Notes: generated from the sequence alone by a model not told the origin. Counted from the stretch's first letter, positions 52,284 to 62,945 are shown. The stretch is DNA of 64,000 bases from Bifidobacterium breve (GCA_945883755.1 CAMCXX010000003.1:1-64000), one strand, 5' to 3'. A program made the numbers and translations.

Positions 52284-53215
52284 GCGCTTTGCCGATGTGC
52301 GTAACCAATAGCTGATTTAAAATCAGTAAAGCCTCTTTCGATTAAAAGTGATTTAAGTTCGTCGCGAATCTTAATAACTGCGGTCGGATCACTAAATGTT
52401 GCGGTACCTACTGAAATCGCAGTTGCCCCTGCAAGTACAAGCTCTAGCGCATCTCTACCGTTACTAACACCACCCATTCCAACTATTGGTGTATTTGGAA
52501 AAGCTTGATGTACTTGGTAGATAGCGCGTACCGCTATTGGTCTAATCGCCGGTCCAGATAAACCACCTGTTTTGCCACCTAATTTAGGTTGCATTGTATT
52601 TAAATCGATAACCATTCCCAGCAAGGTATTGATCAAAGCCAACCCATCTACACCAGCCTTTATTACCGATGCTGCGATCTCAACTATGTCTGTTACATCA
52701 GGAGATAATTTGGCAATTATTGGGAGCTCTCCACCAATATTTCTTCGAACAGTTTCAATTACCGCACTTGCGGTGTCTGGTTGGCAGGCAAAAACTTGCC
52801 CGCGATTTTCAACATTTGGACATGAGATATTCACTTCAATCGCACTTATTCCTTGAACGGCACGTAATCTCCTGGCTAAAACTCCGTACTCGTCAACGCT
52901 CTCACCAGCAATCGATACAACTACTTTCGCTTTATTCTCAACTAACCAAGGAATATCTCTCTCTAAGAAAAGATCGATTCCTGGTCCTTGTAATCCAATT
53001 GAATTAAGCATGCCACTAGGTGTTTCCGCCATCCGAGGAGTAATTCGACCCGTTCGTGGTTTATTCATAATTGATTTTGTAACTATTGCACCAATCTCTG
53101 AGAGCGGAAAAAATTGGGATAACTCTTGCCCAGAACTGGCGCAACCGCTTGCTGTGAAGATTGGATTTTCAAATCTTTTGCTAGCAATCTTTGTTGAAAA
53201 ATCGAAAGAGTTCAT
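52280..53215 (-). CDS. pyrD: Dihydroorotate dehydrogenase, catalytic subunit (class 1B)
   Basis: PyrD oxidises dihydroorotate to orotate. The 311-residue FMN protein shows NPIFTASGCASSGQELSQF near residue 17, the catalytic cysteine motif ISCPNVENRGQ near 130 and the FMN-phosphate site GMGGVSNGRDALELVLAGA near 244. With pyrK directly upstream (4-nt overlap) it is the NAD-dependent class 1B enzyme rather than the membrane class 2 enzyme. Confidence 0.95.
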   Translation of the reverse strand: MNSFDFSTKIASKRFENPIFTASGCASSGQELSQFFPLSEIGAIVTKSIMNKPRTGRITPRMAETPSGMLNSIGLQGPGIDLFLERDIPWLVENKAKVVVSIAGESVDEYGVLARRLRAVQGISAIEVNISCPNVENRGQVFACQPDTASAVIETVRRNIGGELPIIAKLSPDVTDIVEIAASVIKAGVDGLALINTLLGMVIDLNTMQPKLGGKTGGLSGPAIRPIAVRAIYQVHQAFPNTPIVGMGGVSNGRDALELVLAGATAISVGTATFSDPTAVIKIRDELKSLLIERGFTDFKSAIGYAHRQSA

Positions 53216-54075
53216 TTAGTCAATCTATCTTTCAAACTCTCTTTATCCCAGATAATTGAGGATCCATCCATTACTGGGCCATCAATACAGGTGCGCAACA
53301 TCTTGATATCATCATTAACCTTTACTGGGACAACACAGGTCATACAAACACCAATCCCGCAGGCCATAGACTCTTCGACAGAACATTGATGAACTAGATC
53401 GAAATCTTGCGCGATCTTGTTAATGCTATTGAGCATTGACATCGGACCACATGAATAAATCACCTCTGTATTGAACTCGCGAATTAATCTTGGGATTGAT
53501 TCAGTGATCTGACCATGAACCCCAGCGGTTCCATCATCAGTAGTTAAGGTTAAGGAGGAGACACTGCGCTTGCCCTCAAGAGGTGCATAAATCTTGCTTG
53601 CAGTACTTGCGCCAAGAACCATATCCACTCGGCAACCTCGATTTTTTAATAATTCAGCTAAGGCAAACAAGGGAGCTGAACCATATCCGCCACCGATCAA
53701 CATGGTATTTGCTGCAGTTGTAGGTATTCCAAATGCAGTTCCCAATGGACCAATCAGATTTACAAAATCGCCAATCTGCAATGAACACAACCACTTACTT
53801 CCTGCACCATGTGGTGCAACTACTAACTCAATGGTTCCGCCCAATAAACCCTTATCTGTTGCGCGATAGATAGCAAAGGCGCGTCTTAAAACTGAGGCTG
53901 AGTTTTCACCGCCAACAGATAGCGCAACAAAATTACCGGGCCGAGCAGAAGCTGCGATCTCACCAACGGCAAAGACCATATGGTGGTAGGGACCAACCTT
54001 TTTGTTGCTGATAATCTCCGCATCAATCTGCTTGGCATTTCGATTAATTTTTAACTGATTCAAATCCGCATCCAT
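53212..54075 (-). CDS. pyrK: Dihydroorotate dehydrogenase electron-transfer subunit
   Basis: PyrK passes electrons from PyrD to NAD+ through FAD and a [2Fe-2S] cluster. The 287-residue protein has an N-terminal FAD domain ([10 protein letters not shown] near residue 60), the NAD-binding [18 protein letters not shown] near 116 and the cluster cysteines in [20 protein letters not shown] (about 226-245) plus LRTC further on. The ATG at 54075 overlaps carB by 16 nt; a TTG at 54063 giving a 4-nt overlap is possible. Confidence 0.93.
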   Translation of the reverse strand: MDADLNQLKINRNAKQIDAEIISNKKVGPYHHMVFAVGEIAASARPGNFVALSVGGENSASVLRRAFAIYRATDKGLLGGTIELVVAPHGAGSKWLCSLQIGDFVNLIGPLGTAFGIPTTAANTMLIGGGYGSAPLFALAELLKNRGCRVDMVLGASTASKIYAPLEGKRSVSSLTLTTDDGTAGVHGQITESIPRLIREFNTEVIYSCGPMSMLNSINKIAQDFDLVHQCSVEESMACGIGVCMTCVVPVKVNDDIKMLRTCIDGPVMDGSSIIWDKESLKDRLTK

Positions 54076-57000
54076 TCTTGAAGGGATTTGATCTCAAAAT
54101 CTGAGTTTTGTAGCGCTGAGATGGCAGATACCGCTGCTCTGAAGCCAGCAATAGTGGTGATACATGGAACGCCCCTTGAAACTGCAGCACTCCTGATCAT
54201 CCAACCATCTTGCTTAGATCCCCTACCTAATGGCGTATTAATAACTAGTTGTACCAAGCCCTGGGTAATTATCTCATTTGCAGATAATTGAGAGTTTTGA
54301 GGGTCTGAGTTTTTGCGAACTAACTCTGAATCGATATTTTTAGATTTTAAGAATTCATGAGTACCTTGAGTTGCATAAATCTTAAACTTCAACTCCGCTA
54401 ACCCACGAGCGCTACGCCAAGCACTCTCTTTATCCCGTTCAGAGAGGGAGATAAAGACTGAACCATTTTTAGGTAAGGGACCAAAAGCTGCGCTCTGACT
54501 CTTTGCAAAAGCCATGCCGAAGTTTGAAGATATTCCCATAACCTCACCAGTTGATTTCATCTCTGGGCCAAGAACCGAGTCAATTCCGGAGCCATCAACT
54601 CTGCGGAAACGATTCCATGGCAAAACCGCCTCTTTCACTGAAACACCATTGGCTTTTCCATCACCGGAAGCTGGTAGCAAACCAGTTGTTCGTAGATCCT
54701 TAATCTTTTGACCAGCACAAATTAAAGCCGCCGCCTTGGCTAGCGCTACTCCCGTTGATTTCGCAACAAAGGGAACTGTTCTTGACGCCCGCGGGTTGGC
54801 TTCAATTACATAAAGTGTGTTGTTAGCCAGCGTTACTGCAAATTGAATATTTATTAAACCTCGAACATCAATCGCCTTAGCTATTTTAGTAGTTGCAGAT
54901 TTAATCTCCTGCAATTGATCTTTATTTAGCGAGATACTTGGCAGTACACATGCTGAGTCACCGGAATGAATTCCAGCCTCTTCTATATGCTCCATTACAC
55001 CAGCGAGAAATACTTCTTCGCCATCAACTAATGCATCCACATCAATTTCTATAGCATCATCAAGAAATTTATCAATTAAAACTGGGTGATTTGGCGTGAT
55101 CGCTGTAGCCGCCGTTATAAATCCTTGCAAGGTATCGGCATCATAAACAATCTCCATGCCTCGACCACCTAAAACATATGAGGGTCTAACTAAAACTGGA
55201 TAACCGATGCGATCAGCAATGACTACCGCCTCTTCGAAGGAGTTGGCCATACCAAACTCAGGCGCCTTCAAATTACTATCCATCAAAATCTTTGCAAATG
55301 CACCACGTTCTTCAGCGAGATCAATGGCATCAGGAGATGTACCTAAGATATTGACTCCCGCCTCTTTTAAACCACGAGCTAATCCAAGCGGGGTTTGACC
55401 GCCAAGTTGGGTGATTACACCAAGAACTGGACCAGCAGCGATCTCTGCATTTATAACTTCTAGTACATCTTCAAGGGTTAATGGTTCAAAGTACAATCGA
55501 TCTGAAGTGTCGTAATCGGTGGAGACTGTTTCTGGATTGCAATTAATCATTACTGTCTCAAAACCGGCCGCCCTCAAAGCAAATGAGGCGTGTACACAAG
55601 AGTAATCAAACTCGATTCCTTGACCAATCCGATTAGGTCCACTGCCTAAAATAATTATCGCCTCTTTACTTCTAGTAAGTACCTCACTCTCCTCTTCATA
55701 ACTTGAGTAATAGTAAGGAGTAATCGCTGCAAACTCACCGGCGCAGGTATCAACTGTTTTATACACTGGCTGCAGAGAAAATTTCTGACGTAGCGCGTAA
55801 ATTTCAGCAATTGATACACCTCTAATCTCTGAGATCTGTTCATCAGAGAAACCCATCTGTTTTGCGGCACGCAATAACTCTTTAGTTAATTCACCTTTGG
55901 CATTCAACTCCTTTGCTAACTCATTTATTACAACTATCTGACCTAGAAACCATGGATCTATCTTTGTCGCATTAAAAACCTCATCAATACTTGCTCCAAG
56001 ATGCAACGCTTGCTGAACTTGCTGCAATCTCGATTGGGTTGGAACTCGCATCTGCTTCATTAAACTCGCTAAATCCCCATCTTTCCAAGAGAAGGAGTAA
56101 CCTGATTTTTCAACTGAGCGTAAAGCTTTCTGCAACGCTTCGGGAAATGATCTGCCAATTGCCATCGCTTCGCCAACACTCTTCATCGTTGTAGTTAAAC
56201 GATCATCAGCTTCCGGAAATTTTTCAAATGCAAATCTCGGTACCTTTACAACGACATAATCAAGTGCCGGTTCAAAAGAGGCAGGGGTAGATTTTGTAAT
56301 GTCATTCTCAATCTCATCTAAGGTATAGCCAATCGCTAATTTTGTTGCAATCTTGGCTATTGGAAATCCGGTTGCTTTCGAAGCTAGTGCTGAAGATCTT
56401 GACACTCTTGGATTCATCTCAATGACAATGATTCGCCCATCAGCTGGATTGACCGCATACTGAATATTGCAGCCACCTGTTGCAACACCAACCTCGCGAA
56501 TAATTGCAATTGAAAGATCGCGAAGTTTTTGATACTCATAATCAGTTAATGTCATGGCTGGAGCAACGGTTATTGAGTCTCCAGTGTGCACACCCATTGG
56601 ATCTATGTTTTCGATACTGCAAACAATTACTACATTATCCTTATGGTCCCGCATGACCTCTAGCTCGTACTCTTTCCAACCAATAATTGATTCCTCAAGC
56701 AATACCTCTGTAGTTGGACTGTGTCGCAATCCTGCGCCCGCAATCTGTTGTAAATCTCCTTCATTGTAAGCAATTCCTGACCCAAGACCACCCATTGTGA
56801 ATGAGGGGCGAACAACAACTGGGTAATTTAATTCCTTTGCCGCTGCCAAGCACTCTTTCATAGAATGGGCAATAATTGATTTAGCTGAATCGCCACCAAT
56901 TTTTGCGACAATTCCTTTAAATATTTCGCGGTCCTCTCCGCGTTTAATCGCATCAATATTTGCGCCAATTAACTTAGTACCAAATTTTTCAAAAGATCCA

Positions 57001-57314
57001 CGTTCATGCAATGCCATCGCAGCATTTAAAGCAGTTTGTCCGCCAAGTGTTGCTAATACCGCCGATGGTCGTTCTCTCTCTAGAATTTTCTCAATTACCT
57101 CCGGAGTTATCGGTTCTATATAGGTTGCATCTGCAAACTCTGGATCGGTCATTATCGTGGCAGGATTTGAGTTAATTAAAATAACTCTGATCCCCTCACT
57201 TTGTAGAACTCGACAAGCTTGGGTGCCAGAGTAATCAAATTCGCAAGCCTGACCGATAATTATGGGTCCGCTACCAATAACTAAGACGCTTTCAATGCTG
57301 GTATCTCTAGGCAT
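54060..57314 (-). CDS. carB: Carbamoyl-phosphate synthase large subunit
   Basis: CarB makes carbamoyl phosphate from bicarbonate, ATP and ammonia delivered by CarA, feeding pyrimidine and arginine synthesis. The 1084-residue protein shows the internal duplication of the family: two pre-ATP-grasp/ATP-grasp units ([20 protein letters not shown] near residue 13 and [20 protein letters not shown] near 562), an oligomerisation domain between them, and a C-terminal MGS-type allosteric domain from about 940. Length is normal. It overlaps carA by 1 nt. Confidence 0.98.
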   Translation of the reverse strand: MPRDTSIESVLVIGSGPIIIGQACEFDYSGTQACRVLQSEGIRVILINSNPATIMTDPEFADATYIEPITPEVIEKILERERPSAVLATLGGQTALNAAMALHERGSFEKFGTKLIGANIDAIKRGEDREIFKGIVAKIGGDSAKSIIAHSMKECLAAAKELNYPVVVRPSFTMGGLGSGIAYNEGDLQQIAGAGLRHSPTTEVLLEESIIGWKEYELEVMRDHKDNVVIVCSIENIDPMGVHTGDSITVAPAMTLTDYEYQKLRDLSIAIIREVGVATGGCNIQYAVNPADGRIIVIEMNPRVSRSSALASKATGFPIAKIATKLAIGYTLDEIENDITKSTPASFEPALDYVVVKVPRFAFEKFPEADDRLTTTMKSVGEAMAIGRSFPEALQKALRSVEKSGYSFSWKDGDLASLMKQMRVPTQSRLQQVQQALHLGASIDEVFNATKIDPWFLGQIVVINELAKELNAKGELTKELLRAAKQMGFSDEQISEIRGVSIAEIYALRQKFSLQPVYKTVDTCAGEFAAITPYYYSSYEEESEVLTRSKEAIIILGSGPNRIGQGIEFDYSCVHASFALRAAGFETVMINCNPETVSTDYDTSDRLYFEPLTLEDVLEVINAEIAAGPVLGVITQLGGQTPLGLARGLKEAGVNILGTSPDAIDLAEERGAFAKILMDSNLKAPEFGMANSFEEAVVIADRIGYPVLVRPSYVLGGRGMEIVYDADTLQGFITAATAITPNHPVLIDKFLDDAIEIDVDALVDGEEVFLAGVMEHIEEAGIHSGDSACVLPSISLNKDQLQEIKSATTKIAKAIDVRGLINIQFAVTLANNTLYVIEANPRASRTVPFVAKSTGVALAKAAALICAGQKIKDLRTTGLLPASGDGKANGVSVKEAVLPWNRFRRVDGSGIDSVLGPEMKSTGEVMGISSNFGMAFAKSQSAAFGPLPKNGSVFISLSERDKESAWRSARGLAELKFKIYATQGTHEFLKSKNIDSELVRKNSDPQNSQLSANEIITQGLVQLVINTPLGRGSKQDGWMIRSAAVSRGVPCITTIAGFRAAVSAISALQNSDFEIKSLQEWMRI

Positions 57315-58465
57315 TACTTAACCAAATCCTCTTTGAAAGGCAATCGCGGTTCTAGCATTAGATCTACAAATCTTTGAAATAAATAGGTGGAATCATGCGG
57401 ACCTGCTGCTGATTCTGGGTGGTATTGCACAGAGAATGCCGGAGTATCACTCATAGCTATTCCCTCAACAACTGAATCATTTAAAGATATATGGGTTACA
57501 TGGCCTGAACCATAAACTGTATTAAAGGTACTTTCTTTTGGTGCTGCGACCGCGAAGCCATGATTGTGGGAGGTGATTTCAACCTTTCCAGTGGTTAAAT
57601 CAATAACTGGTTGATTAATTCCGCGATGACCAAAAGGTAATTTATATGTATCGAAGCCGAGTGCCCTACCAAGAATTTGATGACCGAAACAGATACCAAA
57701 CAACGGAATGCCGGCATTTAAAACTGTACGAACCAAAGAGATTACATCTGTCATAGTGGCGGGATCGCCTGGTCCATTTGATAAGAACACACCATCTGGT
57801 TTAATTTGTTGAATCTCTTCAAATGTAGAGTTCATTGGCATAACATGAACCTCCACGCCCAACTTTGCTAAGTATTTTGGCGTAGCTCCTTTAATACCCA
57901 GATCGATCGCCGCAACCCTTAATATCGTTTTTATACCATCGGGTGGTTTTACAATATAACTTTTCTTTGTACTTACATCAGCAGCTAAGAATGATCCCTC
58001 CATTTGCGCGCTTTTGCGAACACGAACGACCATCTCTTCACGAGTTAAGGTGGTGTTGCTGAAAATACCAACCCGCATTGCGCCTCGATCACGAATATGC
58101 CTAGTAAGGGCTCGAGTATCTACGCCGGCAATTCCTACGACATTAGCATCAATCAATGTCTGCTCTAATGAAGCATTACTTCGCCAATTGCTTGGTGCTG
58201 GGGATGGGTTGCGAACTACAAAACCTGAAACCCAAATTTTTTCAGATTCATAATCCTCTGGATTAACTCCAGTATTGCCGATGTGGGGCGCTGTCATGAT
58301 AACTATTTGCTTGTGATACGAGGGGTCGGTTAAAGTCTCTTGATAACCGGTCATGCCAGTTGTAAATACCGCTTCACCAAAGGTCTCGCCATCTTTGGCC
58401 CAGGCATAACCTTCAAAAATTCGACCATCATCTAATACCAAAAATGCATTTTTCTGATCCAGCAC
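57314..58465 (-). CDS. carA: Carbamoyl-phosphate synthase small subunit
   Basis: CarA is the glutamine amidotransferase subunit that supplies ammonia to CarB. The 383-residue protein has the N-terminal CPSase domain ([15 protein letters not shown] near residue 36) and the class I amidotransferase domain with catalytic cysteine in [15 protein letters not shown] (near 258) and the His-Glu pair in [14 protein letters not shown] near 350. It overlaps pyrC by 1 nt and carB by 1 nt. Confidence 0.97.
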   Translation of the reverse strand: MLDQKNAFLVLDDGRIFEGYAWAKDGETFGEAVFTTGMTGYQETLTDPSYHKQIVIMTAPHIGNTGVNPEDYESEKIWVSGFVVRNPSPAPSNWRSNASLEQTLIDANVVGIAGVDTRALTRHIRDRGAMRVGIFSNTTLTREEMVVRVRKSAQMEGSFLAADVSTKKSYIVKPPDGIKTILRVAAIDLGIKGATPKYLAKLGVEVHVMPMNSTFEEIQQIKPDGVFLSNGPGDPATMTDVISLVRTVLNAGIPLFGICFGHQILGRALGFDTYKLPFGHRGINQPVIDLTTGKVEITSHNHGFAVAAPKESTFNTVYGSGHVTHISLNDSVVEGIAMSDTPAFSVQYHPESAAGPHDSTYLFQRFVDLMLEPRLPFKEDLVK

Positions 58466-59832
58466 TAATTCAGATCCTTACCTTGATGCAAAAAGTTTAA
58501 ATTCAGAGAGTTGGAAATCGGTACTGGAACAACCTTTGAATCGGAGATGGTTTGAATTCCATTGTAAAAAACATCGGTAATCACAGCTGGCAGCTCCATT
58601 CCTTCAAAAGGTGTGTTCTTGCTCTTGGAGTTGAGCCTATCCCGTCTGACCAGCCATTTTGCTGAAGGATCTAATAAAAATAGGTTCGCCGGTGATCCAA
58701 CTGTTAGATCTCTTCCCTGTTTCTCATAACCAGCAATCTGCGCTGGCTTGGTAGACATCCGCTCAACCAAGGTGCTCCAACTCATTAACTTGCTATCGAT
58801 CATACTTTTTACAACCACTGAGAGCGAAGTTTCAAGACCCACCATGCCAAAGGCTGCTGCCTGCCACTCACAATCCTTATCCTCGCTTGGGTGCGGGGCG
58901 TGATCTGTTGCGACAATATCTATAGTTCCATCAGCTAACGCTTCGCGAAGCGCCCAAACATCCTTTTCAGTTCGAAGAGGTGGGTTGACTTTATAAATCG
59001 GATCATAATTTTCAACTAAATCATCGGTCAGCAGTAGATGGTGAGGCGTTACCTCAGCTGTTACTTGGATGCCTCTTTGTTTTGCCCATCTAATTAAAGC
59101 AACTCCACCAGCTGTGGTTACATGACATATATGTAAGCGAGAGCCAACATGATCCGCTAACAAAATATCACGGGCAATTATTGATTCCTCTGCCACTGCT
59201 GGCCAGCCAACTAAACCAATTCGAGAGGAGATAACTCCCTCATTCATCTGCGAATTAATAGTTAATCTTGGATCCTGCGCATGTTGAGCAATTAATCCAT
59301 TAAAGGTTTTTACATACTCTAACGCTCTTCGCATTAAGAGCGGATCCGATACGCACTTACCATCATCACTAAAGATTCGAACTCGAGCAATCGAATCAGC
59401 CATCGCACCCAATTCAGCTAATTGTTCTCCATTTAAACCTTTAGTTACCGCTCCAATCGGATTAACTTCACAATAACCAGCTTCTACACCCAACCGATAT
59501 ACCTGTTCAACGACGCCGGCAGTATCAGCGACTGGATTGGTGTTTGCCATTGCCGAGATTGCCGTGTACCCCCCGGCGGTGGCAGCTTTTGAAGCCGATG
59601 CAACTGTTTCAGAATCCTCGCGGCCAGGTTCACGTAAATGAGTATGTAGATCAACTAATCCCGGTAATATCAATTTACCTTTCGCGTTAATTGCATTAAT
59701 TGCATTAATTGCATTTAAGCCATTTTTTTCATCAATAGCACTTGATTCAGTAACTTTGGAGATGAGATGGTTCTCAATCTCTAATGAAATTATTTTTCCA
59801 TCTACAGTTTTAGCATTTGAAATTTTCATCAT
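58465..59832 (-). CDS. pyrC: Dihydroorotase
   Basis: PyrC cyclises carbamoyl aspartate to dihydroorotate. The 455-residue zinc amidohydrolase has the metal motif [17 protein letters not shown] near residue 61, [10 protein letters not shown] near 233 and [15 protein letters not shown] near 305. An unusual [12 protein letters not shown] run at about residues 40-51 comes from three tandem copies of a 9-bp DNA unit. It overlaps pyrB by 4 nt. The membrane-protein gene often found between pyrC and carA in actinobacteria is absent. Confidence 0.96.
   Translation of the reverse strand: MMKISNAKTVDGKIISLEIENHLISKVTESSAIDEKNGLNAINAINAINAKGKLILPGLVDLHTHLREPGREDSETVASASKAATAGGYTAISAMANTNPVADTAGVVEQVYRLGVEAGYCEVNPIGAVTKGLNGEQLAELGAMADSIARVRIFSDDGKCVSDPLLMRRALEYVKTFNGLIAQHAQDPRLTINSQMNEGVISSRIGLVGWPAVAEESIIARDILLADHVGSRLHICHVTTAGGVALIRWAKQRGIQVTAEVTPHHLLLTDDLVENYDPIYKVNPPLRTEKDVWALREALADGTIDIVATDHAPHPSEDKDCEWQAAAFGMVGLETSLSVVVKSMIDSKLMSWSTLVERMSTKPAQIAGYEKQGRDLTVGSPANLFLLDPSAKWLVRRDRLNSKSKNTPFEGMELPAVITDVFYNGIQTISDSKVVPVPISNSLNLNFLHQGKDLN
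59687..59713. repeat. Three tandem 9-bp repeats inside pyrC
   Basis: TTAATTGCA is repeated three times exactly (59687-59695, 59696-59704, 59705-59713) and adds Asn-Ala-Ile units in frame to a loop of PyrC. A 9-bp unit preserves the frame whatever the copy number, so slippage would be tolerated. Confidence 0.85.
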
Positions 59833-60791
59833 TTTTTCTCACCTGCCTCAACATTAATCGGTGCTCCCCCAAGCAACTCATATAAAACTGCCATTCTGAC
59901 TGACACGCCATTTTTCACCTGATCAACCACCACAGATCGAACATCATCAGCACTATCAGCTGAAATTTCAAGCCCTCTATTCATCGGACCTGGATGCATA
60001 ACAATTGCGGTTGATTTCAATCTACTCAGACGATTCGAATTTAAACCGTACCTTCTTGCATACTCTCGTTCTGTTGGAAAGTATGAATCCTGCATGCGTT
60101 CTAGCTGAATTCGCAACATCATAATCACATCACACTTATCAATTACATCATCTAAATTGTATGAAACTTCAACTGGCCATTCCGTCACACCAACTGGTAG
60201 CAACGTCGGTGGCGCTACCAAAGTCACTTGTGCGCCAAGTTTATCTAGTAGCAGAACATTGCTTCGTGCCACCCTTGAGTGCAAAATATCTCCGACAATC
60301 ACAACATGTACTCCGGATAGATCCTGTGCATCTGCTCTTAGGTGCTCTTTGATAGTAAATGCATCTAATAGAGCTTGGGTTGGATGTTCATGAGTTCCAT
60401 CTCCGGCATTAATTACAGTAGCTGAGATCCACTGGGTATCCGCTAATCGCTTAGCTGCACCAGAACTACCATGTCTGATAACTACTGCATCTGCTCCCAT
60501 GGCTTGCAATGTTTGGGCAGTATCTTTCAGACTCTCACCCTTACTTACACTAGAACCTTTGGCTGAGAAATTAATTACATCAGCTGATAGGCGTTTGGCT
60601 GCAGTTTCAAATGAAATACGTGTTCGGGTTGAATCTTCAAAGAAGAGATTAACGATGGACTTACCCCGCAGTGTAGGAAGTTTTTTATTTGGGCCATCTG
60701 TGATTCGTGCTAACTCTTTAGCGGTTGACAGTAAACCCAGAGCTTGTGCCTTTGAAAGATCTTGGACTGAAATCAAATGTCTTGAACTCAT
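59829..60791 (-). CDS. pyrB: Aspartate carbamoyltransferase catalytic subunit
   Basis: PyrB joins carbamoyl phosphate and aspartate, the committed step of pyrimidine synthesis. The 320-residue protein has the carbamoyl-phosphate motif [13 protein letters not shown] near residue 51, [16 protein letters not shown] near 129 and [12 protein letters not shown] near 268. No regulatory PyrI subunit is nearby, as expected in Gram-positive bacteria. It overlaps pyrR and pyrC by 4 nt each. Confidence 0.97.
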   Translation of the reverse strand: MSSRHLISVQDLSKAQALGLLSTAKELARITDGPNKKLPTLRGKSIVNLFFEDSTRTRISFETAAKRLSADVINFSAKGSSVSKGESLKDTAQTLQAMGADAVVIRHGSSGAAKRLADTQWISATVINAGDGTHEHPTQALLDAFTIKEHLRADAQDLSGVHVVIVGDILHSRVARSNVLLLDKLGAQVTLVAPPTLLPVGVTEWPVEVSYNLDDVIDKCDVIMMLRIQLERMQDSYFPTEREYARRYGLNSNRLSRLKSTAIVMHPGPMNRGLEISADSADDVRSVVVDQVKNGVSVRMAVLYELLGGAPINVEAGEKK

Positions 60792-61309
60792 TTGATAACC
60801 TCCACCGAATCCTCGGTATCAATCTCAATCAGATTAACCTTCACACTTTCATGCAAAGAGGTCGGGATATTTTTCCCAACATAATCAGCTCTGATCGGTA
60901 ATTGGCGATGACCTCGGTCAACCAATACCGCTAGCTGAACAGATTTAGGTCTTCCAATCTCACCTATCGCGTCCAGCGCCGCTCTTATGGTTCGGCCAGA
61001 AAATAAAACATCATCAATTAAAACAACATTTTTTCCCTCAATGCCACCTTCTGGTATTTGAGTAGGTAGTAGAGGTTTTGGTGGTCGCATACGAAGATCA
61101 TCTCTATGTAAAGTGATATCTAGAGAACCGACCGGGGTTTTAGATTCAATCTCAGAGATAAAGGCTGCAATGCGGTGAGCCAGAAATGAGCCCCGAGTAG
61201 GTATTCCCAGAAGAACTAGATCGGTAACACCATGGTTGTGTTCAATAATTTCATGAGAGATGCGTTTAATAGCGCGATCGATATCAGCGCTCGATAATAA
61301 AATTGCCAT
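60788..61309 (-). CDS. pyrR: Bifunctional pyr operon regulator / uracil phosphoribosyltransferase
   Basis: PyrR binds UMP/UTP and pyr mRNA to shut down the operon, and can have uracil phosphoribosyltransferase activity. The 173-residue protein begins [20 protein letters not shown] and has [12 protein letters not shown] near residue 38 and the PRPP loop [14 protein letters not shown] near 96. The ATG at 61309 has AAGGAG 6 nt upstream; a longer in-frame start at 61396 would read through the leader and is rejected. A PyrR-binding-loop sequence lies just before that ribosome site, so autogenous translational control is likely. Confidence 0.95.
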   Translation of the reverse strand: MAILLSSADIDRAIKRISHEIIEHNHGVTDLVLLGIPTRGSFLAHRIAAFISEIESKTPVGSLDITLHRDDLRMRPPKPLLPTQIPEGGIEGKNVVLIDDVLFSGRTIRAALDAIGEIGRPKSVQLAVLVDRGHRQLPIRADYVGKNIPTSLHESVKVNLIEIDTEDSVEVIK

Positions 61310-61324
61310 TTGCAACTCCTTCGC

Positions 61325-61336
61325 CGCCTCTCGGGA
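61325..61336 (-). promoter_or_regulatory. PyrR-binding loop in the pyrR leader
   Basis: On the minus strand TCCCGAGAGGCG matches the PyrR binding-loop consensus UCCMGAGAGGCU at 11 of 12 positions. Flanking CCG and CGG can pair below it, leaving a bulged U. It ends 3 nt before the AAGGAG ribosome binding site of pyrR (61316-61321). There is no terminator hairpin in the leader, so translational repression like that described for Mycobacterium smegmatis is the better model. Confidence 0.75.
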
Positions 61337-61359
61337 CGGATCGTTAAAGGAACGGGCAG

Positions 61360-61365
61360 AGATTA
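61360..61365 (-). promoter_or_regulatory. -10 box of the pyr operon (leadered)
   Basis: TAATCT on the minus strand would start transcription about 7 nt downstream, giving a leader of roughly 45 nt that contains the PyrR loop and the pyrR ribosome binding site. It is the only strong -10 match in the leader region. A -35 box is not obvious. Confidence 0.5.
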
Positions 61366-61375
61366 CCATCAAATC

Positions 61376-61384
61376 TGTGGATAA
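61376..61384 (-). promoter_or_regulatory. Perfect DnaA box in the pyrR-bldD intergenic region
   Basis: TTATCCACA lies on the minus strand, about 10 bp upstream of the predicted pyr -10 box and 27 bp from the bldD -10 box. A bound DnaA could affect either promoter. One more identical 9-mer occurs in the window, within the coding start of the FKBP gene (22500-22508), so chance occurrence is possible. Confidence 0.5.
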
Positions 61385-61410
61385 GAGAAATCTCAAATAC
61401 TCGGAGTGGC

Positions 61411-61416
61411 TACTCT
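61411..61416 (+). promoter_or_regulatory. -10 box of the bldD-like gene (leaderless)
   Basis: TACTCT is followed by 6 nt and the ATG at 61423, and favours it over the TTG two codons upstream. Confidence 0.65.
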
Positions 61417-61422
61417 TTGAAT

Positions 61423-61887
61423 ATGACAGATAACCAAGAAAGTACCTCAGCTAAATTAAGATCAATTCGCAAATCTAAAGGCTGGTCCCTTCAGGATGTA
61501 GAGCGATTATCCCGTGGTAGGTGGAAGGCGGTAGTAGTCGGCTCCTACGAGCGGGGCGACCGAGCAATCTCTCTGAAAAAATCGATCGAATTAATGAATT
61601 TTTATCAAGTGCCTATTACCGCCCTATTCACCCACACTCCAGCCAATATGGGTGCAGACAAATCATTAAATTTGATACTAGATCAACGTAAAATTTCTGC
61701 AAGCAATGACATTGAATTGCTCGGCATCAAGCGAATGATCGCTTACATCTGCGCCAAGAGAAGGGATTGGAATGGTGAGCTCTTATCACTGCGTCGCGAT
61801 GATCTCTCATTTCTAGCTATCCTGCAGGACAGAACACCCGAAGAGAGTCTTAAATACTTAGAGGATAATAAGTACCTGCTCAAGTAA
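61423..61887 (+). CDS. bldD: BldD-like transcriptional regulator
   Basis: The 154-residue protein has an N-terminal XRE-type helix-turn-helix (about residues 10-68: LRSIRKSKGWSLQDVERLS, VGSYERGDRAISLKK) and a C-terminal domain as in Streptomyces BldD. In BldD, cyclic di-GMP binds an RxD-x8-RxxD motif; here RRD (about 122-124), eight residues, then RRDD keep that spacing. The position divergent to pyrR and next to nusB-efp is the same as in Streptomyces. BldD represses development there; an acI-type cell has no sporulation, so other targets are expected. Confidence 0.88.
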   Translation: MTDNQESTSAKLRSIRKSKGWSLQDVERLSRGRWKAVVVGSYERGDRAISLKKSIELMNFYQVPITALFTHTPANMGADKSLNLILDQRKISASNDIELLGIKRMIAYICAKRRDWNGELLSLRRDDLSFLAILQDRTPEESLKYLEDNKYLLK

Positions 61888-61911
61888 AGGGTGACGGAGG
61901 CTTTGAGGCAA

Positions 61912-62322
61912 TTAGATAGCTAAAGAATCCTTGATTTTTACAACTCGTCCGAGCACTCCATTTATATATGCTGAAGAGTCATCTGTAGATAAACTCTTAG
62001 CTAGCTCGACCGCTTCATCAATACAAACCTCTACCGGTATTGCACCTCCCCATAAAATTTCAAAGAGTGATAATCGGAGAATATTTCGATCTATGGGTGG
62101 CATCCGATCCATATCCCAACCCTGAGCGTAAGTGATAATCAGCTCATCAATTTTTTCGATATGTTCAGCGACACCCGCTATTAAATCTCCTACATACTCC
62201 TCTTGGGACAACTCACTTGCACCTCTAAGAGTGAATAACTCTCGAGCAGAAACATTCTTAATATCAGCTTCATAGAGAAAATCTAAGGCCCGTTTGCGAG
62301 CTTTGCTACGGGCAGAACTCAT
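61912..62322 (-). CDS. nusB: Transcription antitermination factor NusB
   Basis: NusB binds boxA RNA with NusE for rRNA antitermination. The 136-residue all-helical protein has the family start SARSKARKRALDFLYEADIK at residues 3-22, WDMDRMPPIDRNILRLSLFE near 69 and a final INGVLGRV near 121. It overlaps efp by 1 nt (TAATG) and converges on the bldD-like gene. Confidence 0.95.
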   Translation of the reverse strand: MSSARSKARKRALDFLYEADIKNVSARELFTLRGASELSQEEYVGDLIAGVAEHIEKIDELIITYAQGWDMDRMPPIDRNILRLSLFEILWGGAIPVEVCIDEAVELAKSLSTDDSSAYINGVLGRVVKIKDSLAI

Positions 62323-62882
62323 TAATTTGCTCGGCCGAGATATGAACCATTGCGAGTATCAACGAGAACCTTCTCATCCTGCTTGATAAACAATGGAACT
62401 TGAACTGTAATTCCGGTTTCAAGTGTGGCAGGTTTTGTTCCACCAGATGATCGATCACCCTGAATGCCTGGTTCGGTATAAGTGATCATTAACTCAACCG
62501 AGGCTGGTAATTCAACGTACAGAGCGTTGCCCTCATGCATTGCGACAATTACATCCGCATTCTCAAGCATATAGTCAACTGCATCACCAACGGTCACCTT
62601 TGAAATTGAAATCTGATCAAATGAGGTTGAATCCATAAACATGTAATCATCACCATCTTTATACAAATACTGCATGTCCCGCTTTTCAACTACCGCCACA
62701 TCAACCTTAATTCCTGCATTAAATGTTTTTTCGACAACCTTGCCCGTCAAAACCTGCTTCATCTTTGTTCGAACAAAAGCTGGACCTTTTCCAGGCTTCA
62801 CATGTTGGAATTCAACTACCGTCCATAATTGTCCATCGAGATTTAAGGTCATGCCATTCTTCAGATCATTAGTGGTTGCCAT
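62322..62882 (-). CDS. efp: Elongation factor P
   Basis: EF-P relieves ribosome stalling at polyproline. The 186-residue protein has three OB-like domains; domain I carries the tip loop [14 protein letters not shown] near residue 28-41, with lysine at the tip and no arginine for rhamnosylation. The signature near residue 150 ([20 protein letters not shown]) is present in domain III. An obvious Shine-Dalgarno sequence is missing and the 63-bp gap to aroQ holds a TAGAAT-like box. Confidence 0.96.
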   Translation of the reverse strand: MATTNDLKNGMTLNLDGQLWTVVEFQHVKPGKGPAFVRTKMKQVLTGKVVEKTFNAGIKVDVAVVEKRDMQYLYKDGDDYMFMDSTSFDQISISKVTVGDAVDYMLENADVIVAMHEGNALYVELPASVELMITYTEPGIQGDRSSGGTKPATLETGITVQVPLFIKQDEKVLVDTRNGSYLGRAN

Positions 62883-62945
62883 CTAGATATCCATTCAAGT
62901 TAAAAAGTCGAGTTCAGATCGATTGAAGGTCGTAATTCTACCCTG

